Positions 1-12,462 of a DNA stretch of 64,000 nt are shown in pieces (the first letter of the stretch is position 1; each line of letters begins with the position of its first letter). The notes beneath the pieces were generated by a model that saw only the letters and a list, made by a program, of their open reading frames with translations, was not told the DNA's origin and did no database searches. This stretch comes from Prunus persica (lineage: Eukaryota > Streptophyta > Magnoliopsida > Rosales > Rosaceae): positions 11,651,805 through 11,715,804 of the forward strand of contig NC_034016.1 in assembly GCF_000346465.2 (NCBI RefSeq), read 5' to 3'. The position numbers and the translations under genes are program-made.

Positions 1-1038
1 GCAAATGAAAAAGAAACTTTAGCTTCCCAGGCAGGCCCCTTTCGGCTTTTTCTATCAATAGGTTTTAGGTTTAGGTCACGGTAGGGATGGCTTTTGTATA
101 TAATAATATCCTGTAATTTTATAAATGAAAAAAAAAAAAAAAAAAACAATTGGGATCCCAGGAATCGCCGCAATAGGCTTGCTTTTAATTTTTTATGTTT
201 TTATTTCTGAACTTTTTCACTTTACTTTCTAATTTGATATTATATTAGAGCCACTGAGAGGCTTTTGCTTAATTATTATTTTTCTTGTTCATAAAGTAAT
301 ATTATTCTTGTTTCATTTTTAAAAACGAAATTTTATTGGACAATGGAATTATAAAGAGACGTACCCTTTTGTCGATCCTCTCTCTATATATATATATATA
401 TGCAGCAGATGTGACAAGTATAACTTTATTAATTTCCAAAAACAAAAAGAAAAAGAACTAAATTTTCCTTTTTACAATAGAACTAACGATATTTTACACC
501 ATCGAAACTTGAAGTCATTACCTAAATATTTGTACTACCCCTTTATAGTTAGTGTATTTGTATTAACTTCTATAGCTGATGGTCTTTACAACTGAATTAT
601 GAATGTAATCTTCTGACTTTGACGGATCCAAAGAAAAAAAGATAAGTATTACTAAACTCATACTGATAATAGCAGCCAGATGGCTACTTCTCAAAGGGGT
701 GCTTGCAACGCCCAATCGGTGCCAAAAACCGACGAAAAAAAAGTTGCCCAAAATTGGTGGCATGAGCCACTTAATTTGGCGGTGGTGGGCGCCAAAAAAG
801 GTCAACAGCCACAATTGCTAAGCGGTGGCAACCTTAAGGTCTCTGGAAGTATCAAATTGTTTGGACAAGATTTTGACACCCATCATATTGAAGAAGAGCT
901 TTTGAAGTGGCAAATTGAGTCACTACCACCCATCATCTCTACGCTTTTCCTAATTTGAAGTTTTAGTTCAGATACATATGATATTATTCATTTTGCTCGC
1001 ACGACAAAAACAATAATATAAAAGAAAAAAAGTGCTAG

Positions 1039-1094
<56 letters not shown>

Positions 1095-2720
1095 GTATGG
1101 TTGCCCCATTCTTAATTCACAAATCAAAAAAGCGAAGGTTGTGGTGGTCTAGATTCTTACTTGATTCCTGCTTCAATTCATCAGCAAATGTCCACCTTTT
1201 TAAAATAAAATTTTATAGACCTTTATGTCGTAAGCTTGATTAATGGTAAAAATGACAATTCAACAATTCTTTTCCTCATGTTTAAATTCTATGACAAATT
1301 AGGTAAATATTCTTGTACAATGCATACAATTCCTTACGTTACGATATATGCAACGTTTTTACATATATATAATGTAGATTTTTGTTTGAGTGTACGGTTC
1401 AAATTGCTCGTTTACTAATCTATTATAATATGAATGACAAAAGAACATATTATATATCATTCGTATGTTAGTTTTTGTGCAATGAATTGCTTCTTTCAAT
1501 TTGGACCACATACATATATATAGTCATATCAAAAGAGGAAGAAAAAAAAATTACAATTGAACCACATAAAGGATATAATTAAAGAAAGTTGGGCAAAACC
1601 GATATCCAAAAAAAAAATATTACATGAGAGAGGAATGGAAATTAGGCCATTATTTGAAGGACGTGAGCAGTGCACCTTATCAGACTCCAGAAAAGAACAA
1701 TTGATATCAAATGCATGTTTTGGTCAGCAGGACAGAGAAACATGGTTTCCCACGTAAGATTTTGGATCATAAAGCACATTGCACATATATTTTCTAAAAT
1801 CTAAACCCTAAAAAATGAACACAACATGTACATATAATGCAATGTTGCGTAGGGTTATCTTCTCAGCTCCATCCACGGGCCACCGAGCCATTTTTTTTTG
1901 TCAAAGTTGTTGTCGTATGCAACTCTATCATGCAGGATGTATCGCCTTCAATGTTGATTGCTTGCTTGCCATAAAAAGGGTTTGAGTTGCTAAACAATTG
2001 TAAAGCAGCAAGGTGGGGCTGCGTGATCTGTTTGTGAAAGAAGGAGAAAGTGAGAAAAAGAGATATGGCGGCAAACATGTTGAGAAATTGTGCGTCGTGA
2101 CCTAACTAGTTTTACGTTTTAAGAGAAGAGAGATGTGGCCTAGCCTATCAACGGGTTGATTACCTTTGCAAAAAGGAGATAAGAAACTTGTAGGAAAGAG
2201 ATGTGGGTGAATTCGAGAAATTTGACACATACGGTGACCTAATTTGCATTTTAAGCAAAGATATGTGGCCTGGCTAACTAGGGTTGATTGGAATATATGA
2301 TATATATAGTATGTATGTATGTATGTATATATGTATATATACATATACACATATGATGTAATTTGGATAAAAAGACTTGTGGTAAAACATCTAATTTGGT
2401 CATAGCCTTGTATTTGCTAGTACTAATTAAACATTGGGATTAGCATGGTACGTAATCCAGATTCGAACTAAATTGTTTACATTTTTTATGTTTATGTCGT
2501 CACAAGAAAATATAATTAATAACTACTAGTCAACATGGTCGAGTCCAGTAAAAAATGGGATTGACTTTCAAACTAGTGGTTTTATGTTTGAATCCCCATT
2601 ATATTTTGGTAGTATGTGTGTGAGAAACCACCTTCACGTGTAGTTTAAACTACCTCTTGTACTTTAAAAAAAAATCACTTATATTTGTGACCCATGATAA
2701 GGTGGCTAAAAACACTATTA
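1..2720. other. Intergenic, AT-rich, no gene recognised
   Basis: No protein family was recognised here. Short ORFs occur (for example 680-958) but have no recognisable domain. There is a TA run near 388-401 and a CT run at 1038-1090. Two degenerate copies of a roughly 60-bp segment, each starting GACCTAA and containing GATGTGGCCT or ATATGTGGCCTGG, lie near 2099-2160 and 2235-2290. Confidence 0.5.
1038..1090. repeat. (CT)n microsatellite
   Basis: An almost perfect CT dinucleotide run interrupted once by CC. It is a simple repeat with no coding context and a likely length-polymorphic marker. Confidence 0.95.
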
Positions 2721-3368
2721 GGCCATCTCTAACCCAAAGAGTAAAAATTCAAATTTTAAGTTTTGAGTCCAAAATTCATCTCCAGGTACCTATGTATTTT
2801 GAGGTGTGGAAATTTGAGATGGGTGGAATTCAGCGGAACTCCAGTTTGGGTTTTGCTAGGACTGGAAATTTTTTGTGGACCCCAACTCAGGTTGCACAGC
2901 CCACGTGAAGAGGAAAAATGGAGTGAGCCCCGCGTGCCAGAAAGTTGCTGCTTTCTCTTTGCTTTAGCATTACAAGTGGTAGCTCACCATTTGTAGCTGT
3001 TGTTTCTTTCATTTTATTTATTTATTAAACTTGCAACTTAAAGTTGCTCTGTTTTGCGAAATAAAAAATAAAAAATTTAAGTTGATGTGCTATTTTTTTT
3101 TTTGGTACTTAAAAGTGAAATTATATTATGTTTTGAATTTTGAATTTTGAATTTTTTAAAGTAAAATTAAATCAAGAATGTTGAAACAAAAATAATGTCA
3201 AGAAAAATTAACGACAAAAAGAAAAGAAAAAAAATTATTTTAAAACAATTTAAATAAAGTTACAAATTTAAATTGGAGGAGAAAACAATTTGAGTCCTAA
3301 AAATACATGAATAGTTGTATTTTAGAGATGAAAATTTGAGTTTAACCTCAACATGGTTGGAGATGGTC
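2721..3368. mobile_element. MITE, PIF/Harbinger (Tourist)-like
   Basis: The left end reads GGCCATCTCTAACC and the right end, reverse complemented, reads GACCATCTCCAACC, so the element has imperfect terminal inverted repeats. It is flanked on both sides by TTA (2718-2720 and 3369-3371), the 3-bp target duplication typical of PIF/Harbinger MITEs. The interior is AT-rich and non-coding. The family assignment rests on the 3-bp TSD and the general GGCCATCTCCAACC end type, not on a database match. Confidence 0.6.
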
Positions 3369-3371
3369 TTA

Positions 3372-5718
3372 GTATCGTATCACATACATAGTTATTGGTG
3401 CTCATTATACTATTAGGCAATAATAGTGTTTTTAACCATCTCATTTGTGTCACCGATGTCAGCAACTAATACTGTTATTTTCTTGTAGTGTGCATTGCAA
3501 CAAATTTTTTTTTTTTTTTTTTATAAAAAAAATAGTAATTTTCCTATGAATGTAGTTATTAGGTTTTACTTTAATATGTACGGAACTAAGATCCCAAGGT
3601 ATCTCATTTGTAATGTATTCCTTAAACCCAAAGAAAAAACCTTTTTTCAAACAATATACATAGTACTAATCCTAATTCCAATTTATTCAGTTTATTTTTA
3701 GCTAGCAAAAATATATAATAAAAAAAATCACTTCTTTTCTTTTGGTAATTAATAATAATTAATGTGGAGCCTGTGCATTTAGCCAAAGTATTACTGAAAA
3801 ACATGGCACACAGCCTATTATTATCTGCAATTTGTCAGGAGGTGACGAGAGGATTCTACTGGATGTGTTCATGGTCGTCTCTGTGGGTTCCAATTTCCAA
3901 CAATTACTTGCTTTGTCCAACAATGACCTAATTTTTTCAGGTCAAGAAACCCCACGATTTATTTTATTAATTACTTACCCACTACCTCATGATTCGATGG
4001 TGCATTCAAATTGTTATCTCTAATAAGTACATATCTTCACATGCATCACATCTCACCTTGACAAAATTGTCAATTTTCCAATAAGTGATGACGAAAAGTT
4101 ATATATATACATTTTTATTTTAAAAAAGTTGGTGTGTCGTGTATGAATTTAAAGTATAATAAATATGTCGGTGAATATAGTTCAGTTGATTGAACTCTTC
4201 TATTCGTTTATGCAGATAAAAATTTAAAACCTCAAACACTCGATGAATATTTGTGTAAATTAATTTTCAAAATCAGTTATAGTAAAGAAAAAGTATTTAT
4301 TAATAGTTGCATGAGCCATAATTGGACTTCAAAACAATTACATAAGCTCCCATTTTCCTATGCAGGAAGACAAGTCAAACCCAATCAACTCATGTACTCA
4401 ACTGCTACAAGCCCAGGAGGGGGGCCTGCCTGCCTAGTCATGCAGAAAATAATTGAACCCCTTCTGATGGATGGGGGAGTTACAAAAAAGATCACAGGCT
4501 GTGCCCTTTTTAAGATGCATGAGATGTATTATGTACTAAAGAGTACCCAAACTTCAAGTTAGGAAAGGCCTCACACATCGACCTAACCATTTACCAGCCA
4601 AACTTTGCAAGAGCTTCACATACATTTGGTACCTTTAGGCCAGCTTTTGGGTTAGGAATGGTGAATTTTCAAGCTTAATACGTAGACAATAGATATTGGA
4701 AAACGTAGAGCACGTGTGATCGTTGGACTTTTACGTGGGCTAACCTGCTCTGATACCATGAAGAAAGTTGAGGTTCTACTTTAAAACCAATTGGCAATAG
4801 GGGGAGTAGCCCAACACCTTATAAATCCTGACTAGATCCTTTAACTTTTCAATGTGGGACATTTCACCTTCACATTCACACACCTTGTCCCCGTAAACCC
4901 ATTATAAGATTCACCTTTACTACTCAACATGAGATGTCCCAAATTGCATTCTACAAGCCCAACTACGACTCAACCATCAAAGAAGTTATTTTACTCAAAT
5001 ATGGTCTTGTAGGTTCCAACAATTACTAGCTTTGTTTTAGAACCGTTCTAAAACCCTTACGAAGGCCAACTATTTTGTTCCAATCAATTACTACATGTTT
5101 GTACCAAATTTCCACAACCCTTATGAACGCCAACTGATATCTTTTAAATTTTTCTTTGTAATAGGTTTTTGCTATACTTTCAATTTCAAGACAATTTCAT
5201 TGCTGTCCTCATGATTGAATAATATCAAAAGAATAAAGCAACTCCAACAAAATAAAAAGGAGGAAAAAACAACAGAAAAACAAGAAGTTATAATAAAAGG
5301 TTTATTTCCTTTAACCGTCACTATAATCTCTTGTTTATTTTTGTTTATTTTGTTTTTCTTTTTGCAATGATTCGATGAACGCATTATGACTAACAAGTAA
5401 TTGAGATGTACCACAACCAGCCTCCTATGGATAATTGGTGGATGAATAAGATCATACATGCACTAGATTTAGAATCATAAAAAATATAGCAGTTCATAGT
5501 TCTGGTGGAAGAATACATAAACGTATTTAAAAACCTGCTTAGAAAGATTTTATTCTGTTGATAAACTCAATCCTACTACTACAAGGCACAGTCGTTACTT
5601 TCACAAACATAATCTGTACGAACCAGCAAGCACGGCCCAACGACCAACCAGAGATCAGCCAAAAGTTTTCCCTTTCAAGTGCCATTAATAAGCAATAAAG
5701 AATATTAGACTGCATGGT
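3372..5718. other. Intergenic; contains an LTR-retroelement relic near 4740-4870
   Basis: No gene was recognised. The string GCTCTGATACCATG at about 4747 is the reverse complement of a common plant initiator-tRNA-Met primer-binding site (TGGTATCAGAGC). It is followed by AAGAAAGTTGAGG and text ending in a CAATGTGGGAC motif, as often seen in plant LTRs. This suggests a fragment of an LTR element read on the minus strand. No second LTR or coding region was seen. The 3' UTR of the V-ATPase gene probably occupies the last 100-200 bp. Confidence 0.4.
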
Positions 5719-7211
5719 TTAGTCTGCTCTGGATTGGCCTGATCGGGAAGACAAGATGATGCCGACAATGAGGCCATAGAGGGCCAGTGCTTCAGCAAAG
5801 ATGAGAATGAGGATCATCCCAACAAAGAGTTTTGGCTGCTGTGCATTAGCTCTGCAAAAGAGGCTCAGTTATTCCAGAGGTGCACAACTTCATTGAAATT
5901 AGGCCGATACGATGTAGAGACCATGGAGCATTATCAATCTCAAATCATGTAGAGAGCATCCAATGGAGAAATTATGGGAATATCTATCAAGCACAACAAG
6001 ATAATGACTTCTAATTATTAAAATGTTTCCCCTCTCAAGCGACAAACACGAGCCTGACATAACCCATGAAAACTTGCTGGGCAATCTTTCATCTTTACTC
6101 CTTTTGACCCATGCTGCCAAATTATAGTCAAACAACATGCTGGTTGTCTAACCAAATAATAGTAATTCTAAGCTCTAAAGTAAACTACCATTAAAGGGTC
6201 CTGCAACTGACATTTTCATTTTAAATGCGACCACTACAATTGAGACATTAGGATAATAATCAGGCCAGTGTGGATTATAGTTATAGGCTACAGCCAAACA
6301 CCAAACTAATTGCAAGCTCTAAATTAAAACCACTTTCAATAGTTGTTCCTGAGAATGATTTTTTTGTTTTTCATGACAAACAGACATTGACAATTGTCTC
6401 ATTTGCAGGGCAACGGGGAAAACTACCCTTGCCATGGACTATAACTTTCACACTGCCACAAACATTTAAAGATTTCTTGGCCCTTGCATAGTTTATAATG
6501 TTTTCACTATCCATTGCCAGACCAATACCTTTATCTTTAATTTTAGTTCTTGAATCTATCAGACCAATGGCTTTAACTTACTATCCTTGTCTAGGAATTT
6601 AACTTTTCATATTGCAATAAAAACTAGCAGATATATCTTCCTTTGGATTTTCTAATTTACAATGGTTTTGCTGATCCTCTATCACACCAATTGGTTTTCC
6701 CTTGATTTCAGTCTTGTTAGAAAATTCTGGCTTGCATATCAATAATTTGGGATTTAGATTGAGAGGTGAAGTATTTCAGTTCGAAATGACAGTCAATAAG
6801 AATAGCTGACGGCCAAACTCTGTAATAAGCAGTTTCTGTAAGAAACATTTAAAAGAAGCGGAGAGAGAAAGACCAGTATTTCCATTTCTGCAATTAGATC
6901 AATTTTGTTTACTACTCAAAAGAATGTTCAAGGACAAATATGGCTGCCCTACATATGTTGTGAATGGATCTCAGTTTCTACGGTTTTGGATCCTGCCTTT
7001 GATAAGAAAGACAGAACTAATCTAAAAGAGAAAGAAAAGGAGTACTGACTCGTATAGCATCCACTTCAATGACATTTTTTTATCATACACGTTACCATAC
7101 AACAAACATACCAAAACAGCAGCAGACAACATGAAACAATTATGTGCATGCCTATGCGCTCAAAAGAACATAAAATCATACCTTACACCAGCATCACCAA
7201 CTATACCAATT

Positions 7212-7246
<35 letters not shown>

Positions 7247-8102
7247 AAGACCAGAAGAGAGATGTGCATAACCATCAAAAAGATAGTATGACTTGGCCTT
7301 AGGGTTAATTCCAGTACTAATGATAACAGCAATAATAAGGCCATAAATACCCAAAACTCCAGCCATAACAACAGGAACAATGGACTTCATCACCAGCTCA
7401 GGCCTCATCACCCCCATAGATGCCACACCAACACCACTCTTTGCCGTTCCATAGGCAGCTCCCATACCTAAACAAACCAATTAAACCCTCACATCAAGTA
7501 CAATAAACCTTCAACGGGCATCTAACAATTTTTACAAGAATCACTAATACTAACTGTAAACCAAGCCAGATAGATCAATTAGCCTTTTTTGAGTCATTGG
7601 GTTTATGATTATTAGCAATAAAGATTCAAAATTTAATAGAGAACCATGTTAACAACTCTAGAAATCCTATCAGCAGACCACAGAAGTCGATAAACAACGA
7701 AGATTAAAATACTATGATGGCCTCATCATAACCAACTAGTAGAATAATAACCAAATTTAGCTTATTTCCAGCAAAAGATTTGTTTTTCAGGGTCCCATAT
7801 GATAAATAACCCAAAATTCAACCGAGAAAACCCAAGTTAATCACAACTACAACTTCACTTAATTGCTTGTTATTATAGAAACGAAGTTCAATTGACAACC
7901 CAATGAAACAGATATTGATCAAATCCAAAGTAGATCTAAACTTTCTCGGGAACCAAACACATCGCAGAAAGCAAAAAACATAGAGACAAAAAAAGGAGTT
8001 TGAGGTTAGCGTTTGCTTACAGGAGAAGACGAGGGCTGCAGCAGCGCCGAGGAAGCCGAAGAACGGCGCCGTTTCATCACCGCTGAAGGTTGAAGATGAC
8101 AT
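5719..8102 (-). CDS. VHA-c: V-type proton ATPase 16 kDa proteolipid subunit c
   Basis: This subunit forms the proton-carrying c-ring of the vacuolar/endomembrane V-ATPase Vo sector. Three exons join in frame on the minus strand: 8102-8021, 7467-7182 and 5851-5719. Both introns have GT-AG ends (GTAAGC..TTTAG and GTATGA..TTGCAG). The product is 166 residues, the usual length for the family, and nearly identical to known plant subunit c. It begins [17 protein letters not shown] and has four hydrophobic helices. The essential proton-binding glutamate is E143, within [11 protein letters not shown] of helix 4. The start is the only ATG in frame before the conserved N-terminus. A MITE lies about 140 bp upstream of the ATG. 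Arabidopsis has several near-identical paralogs, so no isoform number is assigned. Confidence 0.97.
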
Positions 8103-8241
8103 TATGGAGCGTGGATCTGGGACGACGTCGTCTGGATCTCAGAATTTTGGATCTCTGGTCTCTCTTCTCTCCCCAGTGGTTGTGTTTCTCGTGCTTCCGC
8201 AAGCCAAAGTCGTCGAAAGGAATAGTCCAACTGCTTTATAA

Positions 8242-8657
8242 GGCCATCCCAAGTTATGGGCTAAATGTAGGTCGGGTTATAAATTTAGTCGTCTAAAATA
8301 TTAATTTTTTAAAGAATAGTACAGAGTTAAATTTTTTTATCTCCAGCCATGCAGGGTTTTATTTTAGGGCTTTTCATATTTTATTATTTTGAGAAAAACT
8401 ATGATACAAGACTCTATATATAACACGTATACATTGATAACATTCAAAATGACTATTTAAAAAAAAATCATAACGACTAGTTGACATTATCAATGAAGTC
8501 AACGAGCATTTAATATTGACTGTTGGATATGCAATTGCACGAGATGTTTGGCTTAGGCCAAAGCTGACCTACAATTGGCTTGGTTGGAGGGCTAAATGGC
8601 CAAATGTGGCCCTCCAAATTTGGCAAATTTTTTTTTAGCCCATGACTGGAGATAGCC
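8242..8657. mobile_element. MITE in the proximal upstream region of VHA-c
   Basis: The left end reads GGCCATCCCAAGTTATGGGC. The right end, reverse complemented, reads GGCTATCTCCAGTCATGGGC, an imperfect terminal inverted repeat. TAA flanks both sides (8239-8241 and 8658-8660), which fits a PIF/Harbinger-type 3-bp target duplication. The interior is AT-rich and non-coding. It begins 140 bp upstream of the VHA-c start codon, so it is probably at or just beyond the transcription start. Confidence 0.6.
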
Positions 8658-10449
8658 TAAAGGTTGAACTGCCGAATACTCCCAAAACTATCACGCTTGT
8701 CGAAATCTCCACCCTTAATTATTTTTAGCCAATTTAGCCATTGTATTAAATTTATTTGCCAATTTCACCCATGTCGTTAGTTTTTTACAATTTCCATTCA
8801 AATCTCTGTTAAAAAAAAATACCATATTAGGCATATGCTTCACTGTTGAATTAAAAATTAATTTTTTTTCCTATGGTTCTTCAAAGAGCTTGAATGAGAA
8901 AGAAATAAAGCATTTTTGTCCATTTTGGCCTCTTTGAAAAATATTTCTCTTTCCTTTGGCCTTTTCCAAAATGTCCTTTTTTTTTTTTTTTTTTTTCTGC
9001 AGGTTGAGGATGGGTCTGTGAGTGGTGGTTAGGAAATGAGGGCAGAAGAAATCTGAATGAGGGAGAAGAAATCGGGGGAAGGTGTGCTGATTCTGGGTAA
9101 AGCTATAAACACTTATCTGCTGGTATACTTTAATGTATACTATGTTAATTTGGTAGAAAAAGGCATCATAAATTATTTCGACTTTTAATTACCATATGGA
9201 AATAACTAATTAGAACTTTTAATTATTTCAACACAATCGGGGGAGGGGGTGAAGGGGGTTCTGGTTTCTACAGGTGTAGTGTGGGAGGAGGAGGGAGTGG
9301 TTTGTAGGTGGTGGTTGGGAAATGGGGGAGAAGAAATTGGTGGGAGGTTTTCTTTTTCTTTATTTGATTTTTTTATATTTTTCTTATCAGTCAGCTAGGT
9401 GGCATCAAAATCTCCTACGACATGTGTATGGGCTTTTTTGTTCCTGCAGTTACTGCGAGCCTGGGCTACTGTAAAGAGCCAAAAGTGTGAAAATTTTCCC
9501 TGAATCTGAGTTCAAGAATTAGACCCCAAGAATGCTTCTAAAGGGTAGCTGAGCCTTAAGAAGCACCTTGGTTACTTTCACTAGCAAAACTAATAGTCGC
9601 TTACAGATAAATTATTAGCTTGGCATGAGTGAGTTATGGCATGGAAGCAAAGCAATCATGAGTTTAGCATTAAAGAGAGAGAGAGCGAGATGTGAGTTCC
9701 TATGAGAAATAGAGGTTCTAAGGAAATGGAAGGGATTCTAAGAAGATTTGTTGAAGAGAGAGAGAGATGGGGGTATATTGGGTGTGTTGAGTAGTTTCCG
9801 GCAGCTTGACGAAAACTCTGTCAAGCTTTAGAATTGTTTACCAAAAGGGAAAATGGGGAGAGATGGAAGGATGATGCTCGAAATTGCAGAGGTTTTAGAG
9901 GTGAGAGATAAAGTTTGCTCTGCAGATGAATGTTGCCTAGGATAAAAAAGAAGGAGATAGAAGGCGAGGCACTTGGGTTTGATGTTTCTAGCATTAAGAG
10001 AATAAGCTTGCTCGACTACTCTGGTTAAGTTTAATGGGTAAGAGGTACCTCCTTTTATAACAGCTGGAAGCTCCTCCTTCCCAAGAAACCCTAATGTGTT
10101 ATCTCCAATTTTGCCAAGTCTCCCCTTTCATTTCTCTTCTCTCCCTTGATCCATCCAATTTTGTGAAATTCTCCTCTGCTCAGTACATAGAGACAAGATT
10201 TTTAAGAATTTAGAAGTCTTCCCGTAGCCATTCTAGTGGTTATTTCTTATCTTTGGCTATCATCTCTCCTCATTCCCTCCACAATTTCATGGCAAGATCT
10301 GGTAAAGGAAGGAGACAGGTAACTTTGGCTGGTTTGAAGGCTGCCTTTTCTCTTGCGAGAGCCAATATCCTTTGGTTTTTTGAGCGATCTGCCTTGAGGT
10401 TTGTTTTGCCCACGTGCTGGAGCCTCCCAGCAATTCACATAAAAAAACA

Positions 10450-11255
10450 GGTCAATTTCGGGTCAACCCGTTCTGACCCGTTTAATAAACGGGTGAGTTT
10501 CGGGTCAACCCGCTAACCCGCTATAATACCTATCTAACCCGTTTATTAAACGGGTCGTGTCACGGGTCGTGTCAACCCGTGTACAACCCGCTAAGCCGCT
10601 AAAAAATAAAGACAAATGGAGACTTCAACACACACACAAGGGGTTTCGAACCCCTCCCATCCTCATTTTCTCAAACATCTTATCCACCATGTTATAACCA
10701 ACTTTGTGATTTTATGGTATGCCTTTTGATATTTATAATGTTTCTTTTCTTTTGAGTTTTCCTTGCTTTTCCGTCTCTCTTCTCCTTTTTTTTTTTCTTT
10801 TTTTTCCTTCTTTCTTCTCCTCTTTTTTTTTTTTCCTCTCTTTTCCTTTCCTCTTCTCTCCTTTTTTTTTCCTTCTCTTTAGTTTTCTCTCATCTCTCTT
10901 TTTTCTTTCTTTCTTTCCTTCAATCTTCTCTCTCTCTCTCTCTCTCTCTATTTTTTTCTTTCTTTTCCTTCTCTCTTCTCTCCTCTCTCTATCTTTTTTC
11001 TTTCTTTCTTTTCCTTATATTTTCTCTACTCTCTCTGTTTTTTTTTAATTAAAATTTTTTCGGTTGTGAGTTTTGTAACATGCATGTTATTTTTTATGAA
11101 CCCGTTACACGACTCGAAACCCGCACGATAAAAGATGACCCGAACCCGACACGACACGTTTATTAAATGGGTTGGGTTCGGGTTGAGCATTCTTGACACG
11201 TTTATTATCCCGACACGACACGAACCCGACACGACACGACCCATTGCCAGCCCTA
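10450..11255. mobile_element. hAT-like non-autonomous relic
   Basis: Both ends are dense in alternating CGGGT and ACCCG words (10450-10590 and 11098-11255). The right end finishes CCATTGCCAGCCCTAG, the reverse complement of the CTAGGGCTGGCAATGG type of end common in plant hAT-derived repeats. The matching left tip was not found, so the left side is probably truncated. The interior holds a long polypyrimidine tract and no transposase. Confidence 0.45.
10740..11045 (+). repeat. About 300-bp polypyrimidine tract
   Basis: This stretch is almost all T and C on the plus strand, with poly-T runs, CTT/TTTC blocks and a (CT)n run near 10928-10949. A 109-codon ORF across it (10719-11048) encodes only Phe/Ser/Leu and is a composition artefact. 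Mirror-repeat pyrimidine tracts can form triplex DNA in vitro; that is only a possibility here. Confidence 0.85.
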
Positions 11256-11848
11256 GTTAACCCATAAGGGAATGGGCTAATTTCCTAAAGTGATAAGGCT
11301 ATTTTATTGAGATGATGGGCTAATTTTTCCTAAAGTATTGGGCTATTTCTCTCATTTATGCTTACCCACATATTTGGGCTCAAGAAATGCGCTTGAATTT
11401 TAGGGCTCCCAAGCAGTCCAAAACTTTCATTTTTCGGCTCATTAATGGGCCTCATGAAAGCTCGTTACCATTCATATCACAACCCACTCAACAAGCCCCA
11501 ACCATTTTGCGTGGCTTGGGCCCACTCAAACTTGTAGCGTGGCTAGGTGTAATAATAATAATTTTTCGCTTGGCATTGCATGTCGCTTGGCGTGCTTGAA
11601 TTTTGTCGCTTTGAAGAGGGATATGACGCTTGACGGGATAATTAGCTTGGGCTCATAAAGCTAGTGCTTATTTCAACTCTTAGCATGACAGATTGCATAT
11701 TTATTTGGCATGACATGTGGATCATGACTTGTGCAAGCATGAATGATGAACTTTCGCGTGCTCCAAATCGGGTCTTTTCTTAATAAGGCATTGCATTGGG
11801 CCGGGAATTTATTTGAGCCCAACCCTGAATTTTTTAGGCCTTAACAAC

Positions 11849-12148
11849 ATGTCGTCTCAGCTGCCCAAGTCCATCTTCTCCTCTTCCCCTCCTACCCTTT
11901 AGCCTATTGTTGCCAGTAGAATTTGTCCTTCCACTGGGAAGAAATCAAATAAGGCAAACAAGATTTCCTTCTCAACTCACAAGACCAAAAAGTTTCAGTT
12001 TGTGAACCTACAATACAAGAGGGTTTGGTGGGAGGCTAGGAAGCGCTTTCTTAAACTGCGCTTGTCAACTAAAGCATTGAAAACGATAGAGAAAAACGAA
12101 ATTGATGCCGTTGCCAAAAAGGCTGGGATAGATCTTCGCAAGTTATGA
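11849..12148 (+). pseudogene. RPL28: Processed pseudogene of plastid 50S ribosomal protein bL28
   Basis: From 11928 on, the frame reads RICPSTGKKSNKANKISFS and continues through THKTKK, QFVNLQYKRVWWEA, KLRLSTKALKTIEKN and DAVAKKAGIDLRKL to TGA at 12146-12148. This closely matches the mature part of plant plastid L28. The reading frame from an ATG at 11849 is broken by TAG at 11900-11902, and the transit peptide is shortened (99 codons against roughly 140 in the functional protein). No intron interrupts it. A poly(A) tract of about 13 bases lies at about 12272, some 120 bp after the stop, as in a retrocopied mRNA with a 3' UTR. It lies inside the inverted-repeat element at 8666-12460. It is not expected to make functional L28. 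Confidence 0.82.
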
Positions 12149-12462
12149 TACTCGGGGTTATGTTGTTTTCCCCCACTTATTCTGTTGAAAGACATGCATA
12201 ATCATTGTATTTTGTTATAATCAAATTAATTTTTGTTCCTATTTTACCTCAATATCTTGTTCAATATTCTAAAAAAAAAAAAAATCTTGTAAAATGTCAA
12301 ATTTATCCTTATATTTGACCGGTATTTAGATGAAATTGTGAAAAAATTAACGACATAGGTGAAATTGGGAAATAAATTTAATACAAAGGCTAAATTGGCT
12401 GAAAAATTAATTTAGGGTGGAAATTTTGACAAACATAATAATTCAGTATTCAGCAATTTACC

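Larger units (their letters stand above)
8666..12460. mobile_element. Long-TIR DNA element (MULE-like) carrying a gene retrocopy
   Basis: About 143 bp at 8666-8808 reappears as an inverted copy at 12318-12460. Both arms share, in the same order, a TCCACCCT block, AGCCAATTTAGCC, TTGTATTAAATTTATTT, CCAATTTCACC and ATGTCGTTA. Long AT-rich terminal inverted repeats around a non-transposase interior recall Mutator-like (Pack-MULE-type) elements. No 9-bp target duplication and no transposase could be found, so the superfamily is an inference. The interior holds a hAT-like relic and the bL28 processed pseudogene. It starts a few bases after the VHA-c promoter MITE. Confidence 0.55.

Noticed and set aside
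680..958. 92-codon ORF
   Set aside because: No recognisable domain, no splice or promoter context.
4740..4870. Complete LTR element
   Set aside because: Only one primer-binding-like site and partial LTR text were seen; no second LTR or duplication.
10719..11048. 109-codon ORF rich in F, S and L
   Set aside because: Produced by the polypyrimidine tract; composition only, no domain.
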